Positions 22,392-30,787 of a stretch of DNA of 64,000 bases are shown here, in pieces; positions within the stretch are counted from its first letter, which is position 1, and each line of letters begins with the position of its first letter. The notes under the pieces were generated by a model, which worked only from the letters and a program-made list of their open reading frames with translations, made no database searches and was not told the origin of the DNA. A program made the position numbers and the translations under genes. Source of the stretch: Platerodrilus igneus (taxonomy: Eukaryota > Arthropoda > Insecta > Coleoptera > Lycidae); contig JARFIW010001190.1 in NCBI GenBank assembly GCA_036346225.1, positions 806,001-870,000 of the forward strand, read 5' to 3'.

Positions 22392-23084
22392 CCAAATGTA
22401 GATTTTGAAAGTTTTATGGCGGCGTATGGTGGTTCCGCTAAGGCGAGATTTGGCGTTGTTGTTAAAAAACCGGAAGATTTGTTTAGAGAACCAGAAGAGT
22501 ATTCCCTTGCACATTGCGTAGCTCAAGGTCTGGAAATGTCAAGAGGAATAGCTGTTGTTTTCAAGAAAAAGTTTGGATGTGTGGATGAATTAGTACAACA
22601 GCAGCCAACTGTAGGAAAAACTTTGACTCTTCAAAATAAAAATCGTTATGTTTACTGTTTGGCCACCAAAAATTCTTCATGGCAGAGACCTAGTTATGAA
22701 CATCTATGGGAGTCTTTGCTGAATCTTAAAGCTCAGATAATGGAAAATGGAGTAACGAGACTAGCGGTGCCCAACCTCGGCTGTGGACTGGATCGCTTAG
22801 ATTGGAGAATAGTCCGAAATATGCTACAAGTAATTTTCCAAGAAACCAACGTCCAGGTCCTTGTTTGTTGTTATCAACCGGTTGCCTACCAAGACCAAGA
22901 AAAGGGTGTTGACTCTTATTTCCAACGACGTGGTGGATGCACCAAAAGCGATAGCTGCCAATACCGTCATCAGTCATCGAATTGGCGTCAAAATGTTTTT
23001 ACAGTTACGAGACGTAACGGTTTTAAAGAGGGGCAGTGTTACGAGCTTCTATTAGGCAACCCGAGTAGTGTATTTATGGCGTAA
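22392..23084 (+). CDS. Macro domain plus CCCH-finger-like segment, in frame with gypsy Pol; interrupted by Polinton
   Basis: From the first ATG (22416) the frame is 222 codons, but it is open from the integrase stop at 22391 and in the same reading frame. Residues 1-150 look like a macro domain (ADP-ribose binding or hydrolysis): 'SLAHCVAQGLEMSRGIAVVF', 'YVYCLATKN' and 'AVPNLGCGLDRLDW' match the OARD1/TARG1-like group (N-x-x-H/S-x-V-A-x-D/G.., P-x-I/L-G-x-G/C-L-D). Residues 165-185 resemble a CCCH zinc finger, 'SYFQRRGGCTKSDSCQYRH', whose first cysteine is serine. The Polinton enters at 23063/23064; the last seven codons listed come from its repeat. In the empty site the frame would close six codons further on, at 39841-39843. 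It has no internal stop, unlike the pol upstream. A captured cellular domain is likely; function within the retroelement is unknown. Confidence 0.7.
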   Translation, partial: PNVDFESFMAAYGGSAKARFGVVVKKPEDLFREPEEYSLAHCVAQGLEMSRGIAVVFKKKFGCVDELVQQQPTVGKTLTLQNKNRYVYCLATKNSSWQRPSYEHLWESLLNLKAQIMENGVTRLAVPNLGCGLDRLDWRIVRNMLQVIFQETNVQVLVCCYQPVAYQDQEKGVDSYFQRRGGCTKSDSCQYRHQSSNWRQNVFTVTRRNGFKEGQCYELLLGNPSSVFMA

Positions 23085-23594
23085 TCAGACCCTCATTTCC
23101 ACCAGAATCCCTCATTTCCACACACATCTGGACCAAAAAGTTTTCTTCGACTAACCATTTTTCATCTTTCGAGATAAATATATCTTAAATTTTTCATCTT
23201 TCGAGATAAATGAGCATCCTCATTTCCACACACGAGATAAACCTTTTTTTAAGATTTTTTTTACCGCTGACATTCTGAACCAAATAGTTTTCTTTGACTA
23301 ACTATTTTTTCATCTTTCGAGATAAACCTATCTTGTTTGGTATCAATTAATATTAGATTTTTCTCAGCTACCCGAATTTCTAGGAATTTTTTAGATTGCA
23401 CCATCCCCCAGAGAGCTACCCCATTTTAAAATTTCTTACCTGTAGCGACTTTTGAGCGTTCTTATAATTTTTTTAGTCATGCGATACATCTTGTTAGTCT
23501 AGAATTTTACGCAGAATTTGAATCTGTAAACAGATTTGAAATCGGACAACGCCCTGCAAAATTATACTTTAAGCTCTCAAACCTCTAAATTTCG
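23064..23594 (+). repeat. Left terminal inverted repeat of the Polinton
   Basis: Reverse complement of 39281-39816, nearly identical over the outer 480 bases and more diverged inside. It contains several copies of the subterminal motif CATCTTTCGAGATAAA (about 23167, 23196 and 23311). A further copy of a 67-bp piece of this repeat lies just inside it at 23646-23712. Confidence 0.9.
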
Positions 23595-23645
23595 CCTTAG
23601 CTTTATAAGCAAAACTAACAAATAGTTTTCCTCGTCTAACCAATG

Positions 23646-23712
23646 CATCTTTCGAGATAAACCTATCTTGTTTGGTATCAATTAATATTAGATTTTTCTC
23701 AGCTACCCGAAT
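23646..23712 (+). repeat. Extra copy of a 67-bp terminal-repeat segment
   Basis: Identical to 23311-23377, and the similarity extends about 27 bases upstream in weaker form. It has no counterpart inside the right terminal repeat, so the left end has been asymmetrically duplicated. Confidence 0.8.
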
Positions 23713-24800
23713 CTTTTTATTTCTAATTTTCAGATCTCCGCGGCTAGCTCTTTTTCAACGTCTTAAAACCGGTTGTAGAAATTGTTTTGTGAACCTTAGA
23801 ATTTTGGTGTTGAAAATAAAAAACTAAACATATTAAATAAAATTTATTGATAAAATAGCCGCCACTGAACACCTTATCCATCTAACGTATTGATTTTTTA
23901 AATAATATTAACAAAACCGCTAGTTCGCATGATCCGAAATTTGTGTAAACAAGGATGAACTCCATTCAACGGTACATCAACTACTTATTTTCTATTTAGG
24001 AATATACGCCAGAAACTTGCATGCTTTTAATTAATTAAAAGCAGAAAGTTTTGTCCGGAAACGCTACTGTAAAATATATAGAGCAAATAAATTATTCCCT
24101 GAATGTGTTTTCAATTGTAATAACTGACTATACAATCACTTATGAATTTTAAATTACACTTTATTTAACTAATTTACTTTAAACAAGAAATTACCGCATC
24201 CAAAAATTCCAATGCATGCTTAACAATAATGTACAAATGGCAAGGTCGACTTTTAGTGTAAGGATCGCTTGGTTAATAATTAAGAAAGCGCATTTTGCTT
24301 GTATGAAATCTATGGAATTTCTCCTGTAATGAAAGAAGAATGCATTCGTAATTGAAAATGCGTGCTACAACTTTTGCTAGATACCAGTCATGTTAATTAG
24401 AAATTTTGTGTATGACATCATTAACTACCTAAATTTTAGAATTAACAAAATGTAATAAACCAGATTAAGTACTGTTCAATAATAATCAGAGTGAAAGTAA
24501 ATGGGTCTTATTACATATTGAAATCCTAAATTACCTTACGTGACGCGGTAGAAGCATTATAATTCAATATTTTCGAAACTTCCAACGTAGCCTTAATTCA
24601 TTTGTAATTATTTGTAATTCGGCAAATATTTTAAATTCTTAACGATCATGTGAAAAGCCGTTTATAATTCCTTTTCTTGGACTTTCTATTAATTATGTTT
24701 GTGCATTTGAAATCGAGATATAATTGTTTGTAGATTACCAATAACACGAGGTGCTGAAAAGTGCGTATTTACGGAAAATACAAACCTCATTTAGTAGTAT
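23713..24800. other. Non-coding AT-rich interval inside the Polinton
   Basis: No ORF above 60 codons that resembles a gene and no repeat recognised. Confidence 0.4.
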
Positions 24801-24819
24801 AATTAACGGATTCAAAACG

Positions 24820-24950
24820 TATATAACGCAGCCTGGTTAGTAGAATTCTATTAGTTTCGCACGCTTTTGTGTTATAGTACATCGAAATTTTAAACCGTTG
24901 TTTCGCGTAGTTATTTTGTGGAAAGTTTTGAAGGAAGATTTAAGGTAAGT
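24820..24950 (+). promoter_or_regulatory. Candidate plus-strand promoter with leader exon and 5' splice site
   Basis: TATATAA at 24820-24826 is followed at about +30 by 'attagtttcgc', similar to an arthropod initiator. About 95 bases later comes AAG|GTAAGT, a perfect 5' splice site with the cut after 24944. The leader has no ATG. The nearest plus-strand gene is the polymerase 10 kb away, which has its own TATA box, so the target of the splice donor is unknown. Confidence 0.35.
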
Positions 24951-25159
24951 TTACATTTTTTATTAAAGTAGAACTGAATTTATTTGCAAACACCAATTAT
25001 TATGTATTCGGTTATTGGTTCTTTGTATTTTAAAACATTAATTTTTCCAAAGTAATGCGCTGTATTACAGATATATATTTTTTCCAAATTTTAAAGGTAT
25101 GCTTTTAGCTGGAATAAAAAAACAATTCTCACAAAATATTTTATTAAAATTTTAATACA

Positions 25160-25633
25160 TTAACAAAAAGGCCTCAATAACAATACGTTTTCTTTAGAAC
25201 AGCTTAAATTATTCAAACAATGGTTTAAACAGTGATTGTACCTATCACCGAATCTTCTTAATTCTTTGAGCTTTGGAAGTGAGAATACACTTTCCATGTT
25301 TAAAATGTTGTTTGATAAATATTTTGATAGTAACTGCCTTTTCTGTTCGCCTTTAACATAGATAGTAGCATTGGGTGGTATGACTTCTTTCAGCAAATCG
25401 CCTACATTTGTATATCCACTTGTGGACTGTCCATCCCAGCTAAGCCCATGGATTCTTTGCTTTAACCACTGAACTTGCTTTTTGAAATCATCACTTAGGG
25501 TGTTTTACTCCACAGCCATGTCCAGTATCTCATGCCATATTACATTATTCGCTACATCCAAAATGGCAATCTCCTTGCAATAGAAATCACTAGTTTTGTA
25601 TTGATATCCTTGTAAATCGATTATGAAACACAT
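25160..25633 (-). pseudogene. Polinton orphan protein, homologue of 58659-59162, one premature stop
   Basis: From ATG at 25633 the frame runs 157 codons to 25160 with one in-frame TAA at 25507-25505. N-terminal part: 'FIIDLQGYQYKTSDFYCKEI' then 'AILD', and 'HGLSWDGQSTSGY'. C-terminal part: 'NATIYVKGEQKRQLLSKYL', then Cys/His residues and 'CSKENVLLLRPF'. The orphan gene at 58.7 kb shows the same series: D-x-Q, KEIA-x-LD, HG-x-SWD-x-x-ST-x-G, VKG-x-x-K, C...H, C-x-x-x-N-x-LLL. I do not recognise a characterised family. The acidic residues near the start would be compatible with a nuclease fold, but this is a guess. It is the last gene of the minus block, after the integrase. Confidence 0.7.
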
Positions 25634-25755
25634 GCTTCCTGCTTCAAATCACAGAGGGGAATGAGGTTCTAAGCAAATCTCTCCTATATATCCAGTTAAG
25701 GGACTTTACTCCCTTCTTTTATGATTTTTTCATCCAGGTAATTATCTGGATGATA

Positions 25756-26685
25756 CTAAAGCAAGTCTGTTTTCTTAATCCAACTTTTACCATCCCCCAA
25801 CCACGACACTAATAATTCGCGTCCGTGCTTCCGTTTCCGTAAAACTTTTTCCACTAAGTACGTGTCGGGTGCTGCTGTGAGCTGAATTTCATCGCCGTAA
25901 AAAGCACCTAGAATTGGCCGACCTTCCAAATCTTGTAGCAGATAGGTTGTCGGTCTCGTTTGTTGTACTTTAACAATTTTGAATAGTTCTGTACTCCAGT
26001 TTGGGTGAAATCCTCGATCGAATACTGCTTTATATTTTGATATACGCACAATGTCTCCAACCTTATACAACTTCTTGTAACTTTTAGAAACGCTGTTAGC
26101 AGTGTAAAGTTTTATTCTTTCCGGATGTTCTTCTGCCTCCATAGGTGTCATGTTAATAGCCCGATGCGGTGTATTATTGTATTCTTCCATAACCTTATGC
26201 AAAATATTCACCCATTTATGACTGCCTTGCAAGTAAAATCTTCTGTACAATTTGTTTTTGATTGTTCTAATCAACCGCTCAACCATGCTAGCTTTGATTG
26301 CGGAATACGTAGAGTAATGGTTTATCTTATATTTTTGCATAAGATTTTTAAACCAGCGGTTGTAGTACTCTTTCCCAAAATCCGTTTGTAGATTGATTTT
26401 TAAGTTATTTTTTCCTTGCAGCATTTTGTCCAATAATTTTTTCATAGCATTTGTAACTTCTGATCCAGTTTTATTTTTTAAAGGTTCAGCTAAAGCATAT
26501 TTTGTGAAACAGTCCACCACTATTACAATATATCTGTACCCATTGTTCACACGCGAGTAAGGCTGCATTTCGCACAAGTCCGATTGGATAAGATCACGTT
26601 TCACATGTTTCAGATTTGTATGACGACGCTGAAAATTTTTTCTTGCAGGTTTAAATAATTCCTTAACGATGATTTCTTTACTCAT
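25756..26685 (-). CDS. Polinton integrase (rve) with chromodomain-like C-terminus
   Basis: Retroviral-type integrase of 309 aa that would insert the linear element and make the 6-bp duplication. There is no HHCC finger; the protein starts directly with the 'KPARKNFQRRHTNLKHVKRD' lead-in common to arthropod Polinton-type integrases. The catalytic DDE residues are D in 'IQSDLCEM' (about residue 35), D in 'LQTDFGKEYYN' (about 101) and E in 'SMVERLIRTIKNK' (about 137). A 'YKVGDIVRISK' SH3-like segment follows, then a chromodomain-like end ('YLVEKVLRKRKHGRELLVSW'). The start codon overlaps the stop of the upstream fibre-like gene (ATGAGTAA, 26685-26678), so coupled translation by reinitiation is plausible. 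The frame is intact. Confidence 0.92.
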   Translation of the reverse strand: MSKEIIVKELFKPARKNFQRRHTNLKHVKRDLIQSDLCEMQPYSRVNNGYRYIVIVVDCFTKYALAEPLKNKTGSEVTNAMKKLLDKMLQGKNNLKINLQTDFGKEYYNRWFKNLMQKYKINHYSTYSAIKASMVERLIRTIKNKLYRRFYLQGSHKWVNILHKVMEEYNNTPHRAINMTPMEAEEHPERIKLYTANSVSKSYKKLYKVGDIVRISKYKAVFDRGFHPNWSTELFKIVKVQQTRPTTYLLQDLEGRPILGAFYGDEIQLTAAPDTYLVEKVLRKRKHGRELLVSWLGDGKSWIKKTDLL

Positions 26686-27352
26686 TTTTGCTTAACGTTG
26701 TTGCTAAACTAATAGGGTTATCTTTATCCAATTGCACCTTTGACATAAACTGAAGCTTTGGTTTGTAGTATTTGTTTTTTATAGCTGCTGGTGACGCCTC
26801 GTAAATCGATGCTATTGCAAGACCGAGCTCCTTCTGATTTGTCTCAGAAGTTGCAGTCAAATTAATAAAAAACTGTATAAACGTTTTAAAGTCAGATACA
26901 AGCTTATCCAATTTTTCATTTACATATTGTTTATTAACTGCATCAGATGCCTCAACTGGTTGAGCAAGCATTGCGATACGCTGGTTTCTTGCATTGAAAG
27001 CTTTATCTTTACGTTGTATATCATCAGAACTTTTTAGACAGTATGAAAAGGCTTGATTCACGAGCTTGATTACAGATTTCTTATTAACACAATCACTATC
27101 GTCTTTAGGATCCATTACATCAACTAGCCTTCTTTTACGAAAACTAATTGTTTCTTCTCCAGACTTGAATAGTATAGTGCTTCTCTGATTAACACAATCA
27201 CTATCTTCTTTCGGGTCTGATGAATTCACTAACCTTCTTTGCTGCATATCGTACCCATCACCATCCAACGTTAGCACAAATCCTCGACCTGGAGGACCGC
27301 GCCGAATATCAGCATCTTTACGCTCTGAACGTCCGAAGCGGTCGATAGGCAT
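26678..27352 (-). CDS. Fibre-like virion protein with phage-tail-fibre type repeats
   Basis: 224 aa. Three or more spaced repeats have the form (R)R-x-(L/A)-x-x-x-x-(D/Q)P-x-x-x-(S)D-x-VN: 'RRLVNSSDPKEDSDCVNQ', 'RRLVDVMDPKDDSDCVNKK' and 'RIAMLAQPVEASDAVNKQYV'. This is the signature of beta-rich trimeric tail or collar fibres ('L-x-D/x-P-x-x-x-x-D-A-V-N-K-x-Y-V'). It suggests a receptor-binding or vertex fibre. The N-terminus (MPIDRFGRSERKD) is basic, and the C-terminal 90 residues look helical. It sits between the DUF8207-like gene and the integrase. No related sequence was found in the old copy, which is truncated before this point. The fibre role is inferred from the repeats alone. Confidence 0.65.
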   Translation of the reverse strand: MPIDRFGRSERKDADIRRGPPGRGFVLTLDGDGYDMQQRRLVNSSDPKEDSDCVNQRSTILFKSGEETISFRKRRLVDVMDPKDDSDCVNKKSVIKLVNQAFSYCLKSSDDIQRKDKAFNARNQRIAMLAQPVEASDAVNKQYVNEKLDKLVSDFKTFIQFFINLTATSETNQKELGLAIASIYEASPAAIKNKYYKPKLQFMSKVQLDKDNPISLATTLSKNE

Positions 27353-27380
27353 TTTAAAACTGTGTAATTATTTACTGAGC

Positions 27381-28301
27381 TCACTGTATTATACCTTCTT
27401 CTCTCAACTCTTCTATTATGGACACCATCTCGTTAATGTTTTCCTCGCTTGTATTTCCAGCTCGGTTGGATGCGTTCAACAATCTCAGCCGATCCACAAG
27501 TTCATGTACATTATTCCAGTAGACATATTGCACCGGCTTTGAATTTAAACTTTTGTAAAACCGATTAGAAAAGCCTAAACCCGCTCCCTTAGACTGTTTT
27601 CTTCTCTTTGGTTGTTTTCTTTCGGGATTCCTCCGAAATTCGGTGAGATATTTTTGCACATATTTGTTAAACTTTTTGTTATTTGTTGGAAATCCGCTTA
27701 AATCGTGCACCGCAAATGGGTTAAACTTTCTTCTCAAAATCGACGCGGATTTGATCATTTCCAAGTAATTCGGCAAATCTTCATGCAAATTGAAATCACC
27801 ATCTTCGGGGCTGATGTCTTTGTAAACCAGCAGGTTGTATAAACCCTTCGTACCTGGATATATCACATTGTTTAATGTTATATCGCTAGTTTCCGGGTTA
27901 ATTATCAATACACTTTTCCACAAACTCCATGTATCGGTTTCCGCATTATACTTTACTCCATAAATTGATTTGTCAATATTTTCGTCCTCGTCTCTAGCTA
28001 ACACATCCGCATAGTAAAGATGGAACGGTTCTTCTGGAACGAGTTGTTTAATTTTCTTTATAGGTACGTCCATGTTTTCAACTTTAACCTTTGTTGTAGG
28101 TGTGGGAATTTTTTCGGTGATCGATTGCAACTGGGAAGCGGTTATTTCCAAGGGATCAATCAATTGTTTGTGCATCTCTTTAAATTTTTGCTGAGATGTA
28201 GCGTCTCCCTTTTTGTACGCTACAAACTTTTTTCGTACAGCATCCTGCATAAGATGAAGACTGCGTTTATTCGCAATAAAATTGTTAACGTCCGTCATCA
28301 T
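27381..28301 (-). CDS. DUF8207-like protein, virion-associated (unknown role)
   Basis: 306 aa, intact. N-terminal 110 residues are helical and charged ('LHLMQDAVRKKFVAYKKGDA'). The middle has the pattern Y-G-V-x-Y...W...I-x-I...L-x-N-x-x-x-x-G-T-x-G-L-Y-x-L-L. Next comes a Lys/Arg-rich stretch (RRNPERKQPKRRKQSKGAG) and a conserved C-terminus, 'VYWNNVHELVDRLRLLNASN...GNTSEEN', 'SIIEELRE'. I recognise this as the arthropod family usually labelled DUF8207, commonly found beside Polinton-type genes. Function is unknown; the basic stretch would suit a DNA-binding core protein (inference). The old element keeps the same gene in the same place. Confidence 0.75.
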   Translation of the reverse strand: MMTDVNNFIANKRSLHLMQDAVRKKFVAYKKGDATSQQKFKEMHKQLIDPLEITASQLQSITEKIPTPTTKVKVENMDVPIKKIKQLVPEEPFHLYYADVLARDEDENIDKSIYGVKYNAETDTWSLWKSVLIINPETSDITLNNVIYPGTKGLYNLLVYKDISPEDGDFNLHEDLPNYLEMIKSASILRRKFNPFAVHDLSGFPTNNKKFNKYVQKYLTEFRRNPERKQPKRRKQSKGAGLGFSNRFYKSLNSKPVQYVYWNNVHELVDRLRLLNASNRAGNTSEENINEMVSIIEELREEGIIQ

Positions 28302-28338
28302 GAAACTTTGGATGAGAACTAGCTGTTTTTGAATAATG

Positions 28339-29208
28339 TCAAATATTTATATACTCGTCGAAATTCTTTCGATACCGCCCCTTATCCAAATCAAAATCTT
28401 TCACAACAGTTATAAAATTATGTTTTGAGTCACCCCAACACTGTAAGCACATTTCTTTAAATTTCGGATATGTCATGTCACCACTTATATGATCCGAAAA
28501 GATATGGCGAAGGTTTGTATCATCCAGTTTCCATAATGCGATTACATTGGCGTTATCTCTGAGTCTATGTTTTAAGGCACTAGCGTAAGTTTGACATAGA
28601 TAGAACGAATCTATTGCTTTATGTCGGCCGAACGAGAAAAATTGAGTGATTTTACTTTGCTCGTTTACAGGTATATCATCGAAAACCATAATTGAATCTT
28701 CTTTGGTATCTCTGGGTTCGATCAAATCATTGTAATTTTCAAACTCATGGTATCCAATTTCTTCTTTTAATGGTGCAAAAACGTTTCTTAACAATTCGTA
28801 TTTCGGTTGATATAAACTTTTCGAAAATACATAGACATTTTGGAATCTAAGGCCGTTCTCGTGCAGGATCAGAGATATTAAAGCGTTAGTCTTCCCACAA
28901 CTCGATGGTCCCGCGAAGATAGCTCGTATGTTAGACGGGAACAATGAACCATGTTTACCATCCTCTCTTGCACTAGCAATAGCAAAGTTATCATAATTCT
29001 GTATAGGTATTTTAACTTCTTGTATAGCATCACCCGTGTCTCTCACATTTTCCGACCTAGGAGCACCATTCTTCTTTTGAGGTTTACGGAGATCCAAATG
29101 CCTGCTTAACGTTCTTCTGGGTATACCATATAACCTACTTGCAGAGTTAACACTAATACCCTTTTGTATTTCACTAACTGCTTTCTCTAAAGATTCCTTG
29201 GTGTACAT
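28339..29208 (-). CDS. DNA-packaging ATPase with N-terminal psq-type helix-turn-helix
   Basis: 289 aa. Residues 1-45 form a pipsqueak/pogo-like helix-turn-helix ('VNSASRLYGIPRRTLSRHL'). The ATPase core follows: Walker A 'FAGPSSCGKTNA' at about residue 88-100, Walker B 'SIMVFDDIP' at about residue 165-173, and a 'FFSFGRHKAIDSFYLCQT' sensor-like region. This is the FtsK/HerA-type genome-packaging ATPase of Polintons, adintoviruses and relatives, which pumps DNA into the capsid. The HTH is fused in frame, is not part of the usual domain, and is present in the old copy at 8.5 kb too. A TATA box lies 47-54 bases upstream. Confidence 0.88.
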   Translation of the reverse strand: MYTKESLEKAVSEIQKGISVNSASRLYGIPRRTLSRHLDLRKPQKKNGAPRSENVRDTGDAIQEVKIPIQNYDNFAIASAREDGKHGSLFPSNIRAIFAGPSSCGKTNALISLILHENGLRFQNVYVFSKSLYQPKYELLRNVFAPLKEEIGYHEFENYNDLIEPRDTKEDSIMVFDDIPVNEQSKITQFFSFGRHKAIDSFYLCQTYASALKHRLRDNANVIALWKLDDTNLRHIFSDHISGDMTYPKFKEMCLQCWGDSKHNFITVVKDFDLDKGRYRKNFDEYINI

Positions 29209-29254
29209 CTTTCAAATATAAGTTTAAACTGATTCAAATTGAAAATAATATTCC

Positions 29255-29262
29255 CTTATATA
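29255..29262 (-). promoter_or_regulatory. TATA box of the ATPase gene
   Basis: TATATAAG on the minus strand, about 50 bases upstream of the ATG at 29208. The old copy has the equivalent TATATAAGG at 8410. Confidence 0.6.
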
Positions 29263-29269
29263 CCGGCAT

Positions 29270-29333
29270 GGGCAGGGGTGTGCACGCGCAGGGGCACGCA
29301 TGGGCAGGGGTGTACACGCGCAGGGGTGCGCAT
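29270..29333. repeat. Two 32-bp GC-rich direct repeats upstream of the ATPase promoter
   Basis: Units 29270-29301 and 29302-29333 differ at only three positions ('gggcaggggtgt.cacgcgca' followed by 'gggg.gcgcat'-type sequence). They lie directly upstream of the TATA box on the minus strand and are the only strongly GC-rich block in the element. They may be upstream promoter elements (inference). Confidence 0.75.
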
Positions 29334-29458
29334 GGGCACAGGCCTGCTTAGGTGTACACCGGAGTACGTGAGAAACTGTCTTGGATCACCAAAAAATCTT
29401 ATTAATATTAAAACAACATAGATTTTATACAATTTTATTAAAAATATATACAAAATAT

Positions 29459-30787
29459 TTAATTGTGAATAAATCTATTAACAATTTCCGTAAACGGATT
29501 ATATTCAAACATAGAGTCATGTATAATTAAAGCATAAGCCTTCATCGACGGTTCAAAATTTCTTGAAGCTTCTAATTCCATTCTTACATCAACAGTTGCA
29601 TCCTTGATGCTTTCGAATTGATGACGACAGTCGATTACAAAGACAGGTGATTCCTTAAACCTGTTGTAGTCCATTAAACATTTATTTGACGATTTGTTCG
29701 GGTAGTATTTTTCCATAAAAGATGCATAAGACAGGTACGCTGGCAAGTAGTCATTCTGCTCGAAGTCCAAATTTAATCGACCTTGAGGGAACATCTGAGA
29801 GTTTAAAAACACTTTGACATTGGTTATGTTGGCATTCGTAAAGCTTGTAGAATTTTCTTCTTTCCTGTCGTACTTCCCATTTTGCAGCGCCAGTAATATC
29901 CACCGAGCCTTCTCTGTTTCGTTCGATACTTTAATTCTCCATACTTGCGACTTTGATTGTGTTAGAGACGGTAATTCGTGTAGTTCCCATTTTCTGAATG
30001 CAACCATTATAGATGATTGATTTTGCATTTCCGAAAGCAGCGATGCCTTGGCAAAGTCACTTAATGTTATATGCGGAACCTCCCATGAAATACGCTGTAT
30101 TTTGAATGTTACTGTATTTCCAACCGACTTGTAGCAATTTACGTCCGACTTGGATCTGATTAAAATCAGCTCTTGAGGCATGTTGACGATAGTTTTCTTG
30201 TAATCTTCAAAAAACCCAAAAATGGTTTTTAGCGGTATAGCACAACTAAACCGTCCATCTTGGAATATGGTATCGGGTTTCCACCCGGTATGTGTAATAG
30301 ATTTTGTTTCTGATTCTTCCATGGATACTAAACCTTTAATAGTTCTTGTAATTCCAGGGATTCGACAGACATCTATTATTTGATTATTACCCAATTTGTA
30401 TTGAATTTCCTCAAACAGAAAATATGGTGCATTTCTAGTAAATTCGTAAGCTTTAGGGTCTGGTTCTGCTGCTCTAATCAGGTCTCCAGTTGTTGACGCT
30501 TCCCTTAATGTTTCCGTAGGCTTATAGGTACCCTTTATAAATATAAAACTTTCATGAGGGTATGTGATGTTATCACTGCTCTGGATTTCAATTGAAATTC
30601 TATCGTTGTTTTCTGCATTCAATGTAAAGGGAAGATATGTATAATAATCTTCCTTTATTATGGTCTCGTCTAATTTATAACCTCCAAACACATCCAATTT
30701 GGGCACGTCCTCATATTTAAGCCTTCCAAGTTTAACGTTTTCATCACCGTGGAGATCTAAGCTGCGTTTACTTCTGCCCCCCATCAT
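29459..30787 (-). CDS. Major capsid protein, double-jelly-roll type
   Basis: 442 aa, intact. It follows the family pattern of the arthropod Polinton/adintovirus double-jelly-roll capsid: 'YLPFTLNAENNDRISIEIQS' at the first sheet, 'APYFLFEEIQYKLGNNQIID', 'SCAIPLKTIFGFFEDYKKTI' in the middle, 'VTFKIQRISWEVPHI' and 'VWRIKVSNETEKARWILLAL' before the second roll, and 'LDFEQNDYLPAYLSYASFME' late. The protein would form trimers that tile the icosahedral shell. It is the longest virion gene, is colinear with the relic at 7.0-8.2 kb, and overlaps the stop of the small ORF upstream. Two adjacent ATGs (30787 and 30784) are possible starts. Confidence 0.85.
   Translation of the reverse strand: MMGGRSKRSLDLHGDENVKLGRLKYEDVPKLDVFGGYKLDETIIKEDYYTYLPFTLNAENNDRISIEIQSSDNITYPHESFIFIKGTYKPTETLREASTTGDLIRAAEPDPKAYEFTRNAPYFLFEEIQYKLGNNQIIDVCRIPGITRTIKGLVSMEESETKSITHTGWKPDTIFQDGRFSCAIPLKTIFGFFEDYKKTIVNMPQELILIRSKSDVNCYKSVGNTVTFKIQRISWEVPHITLSDFAKASLLSEMQNQSSIMVAFRKWELHELPSLTQSKSQVWRIKVSNETEKARWILLALQNGKYDRKEENSTSFTNANITNVKVFLNSQMFPQGRLNLDFEQNDYLPAYLSYASFMEKYYPNKSSNKCLMDYNRFKESPVFVIDCRHQFESIKDATVDVRMELEASRNFEPSMKAYALIIHDSMFEYNPFTEIVNRFIHN

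Noticed and set aside
22416..23084. Macro-domain frame as an independent host gene
   Set aside because: Not excluded, but less likely: it is in the same frame as the integrase, begins 25 bases after its stop and has no separate promoter or intron.
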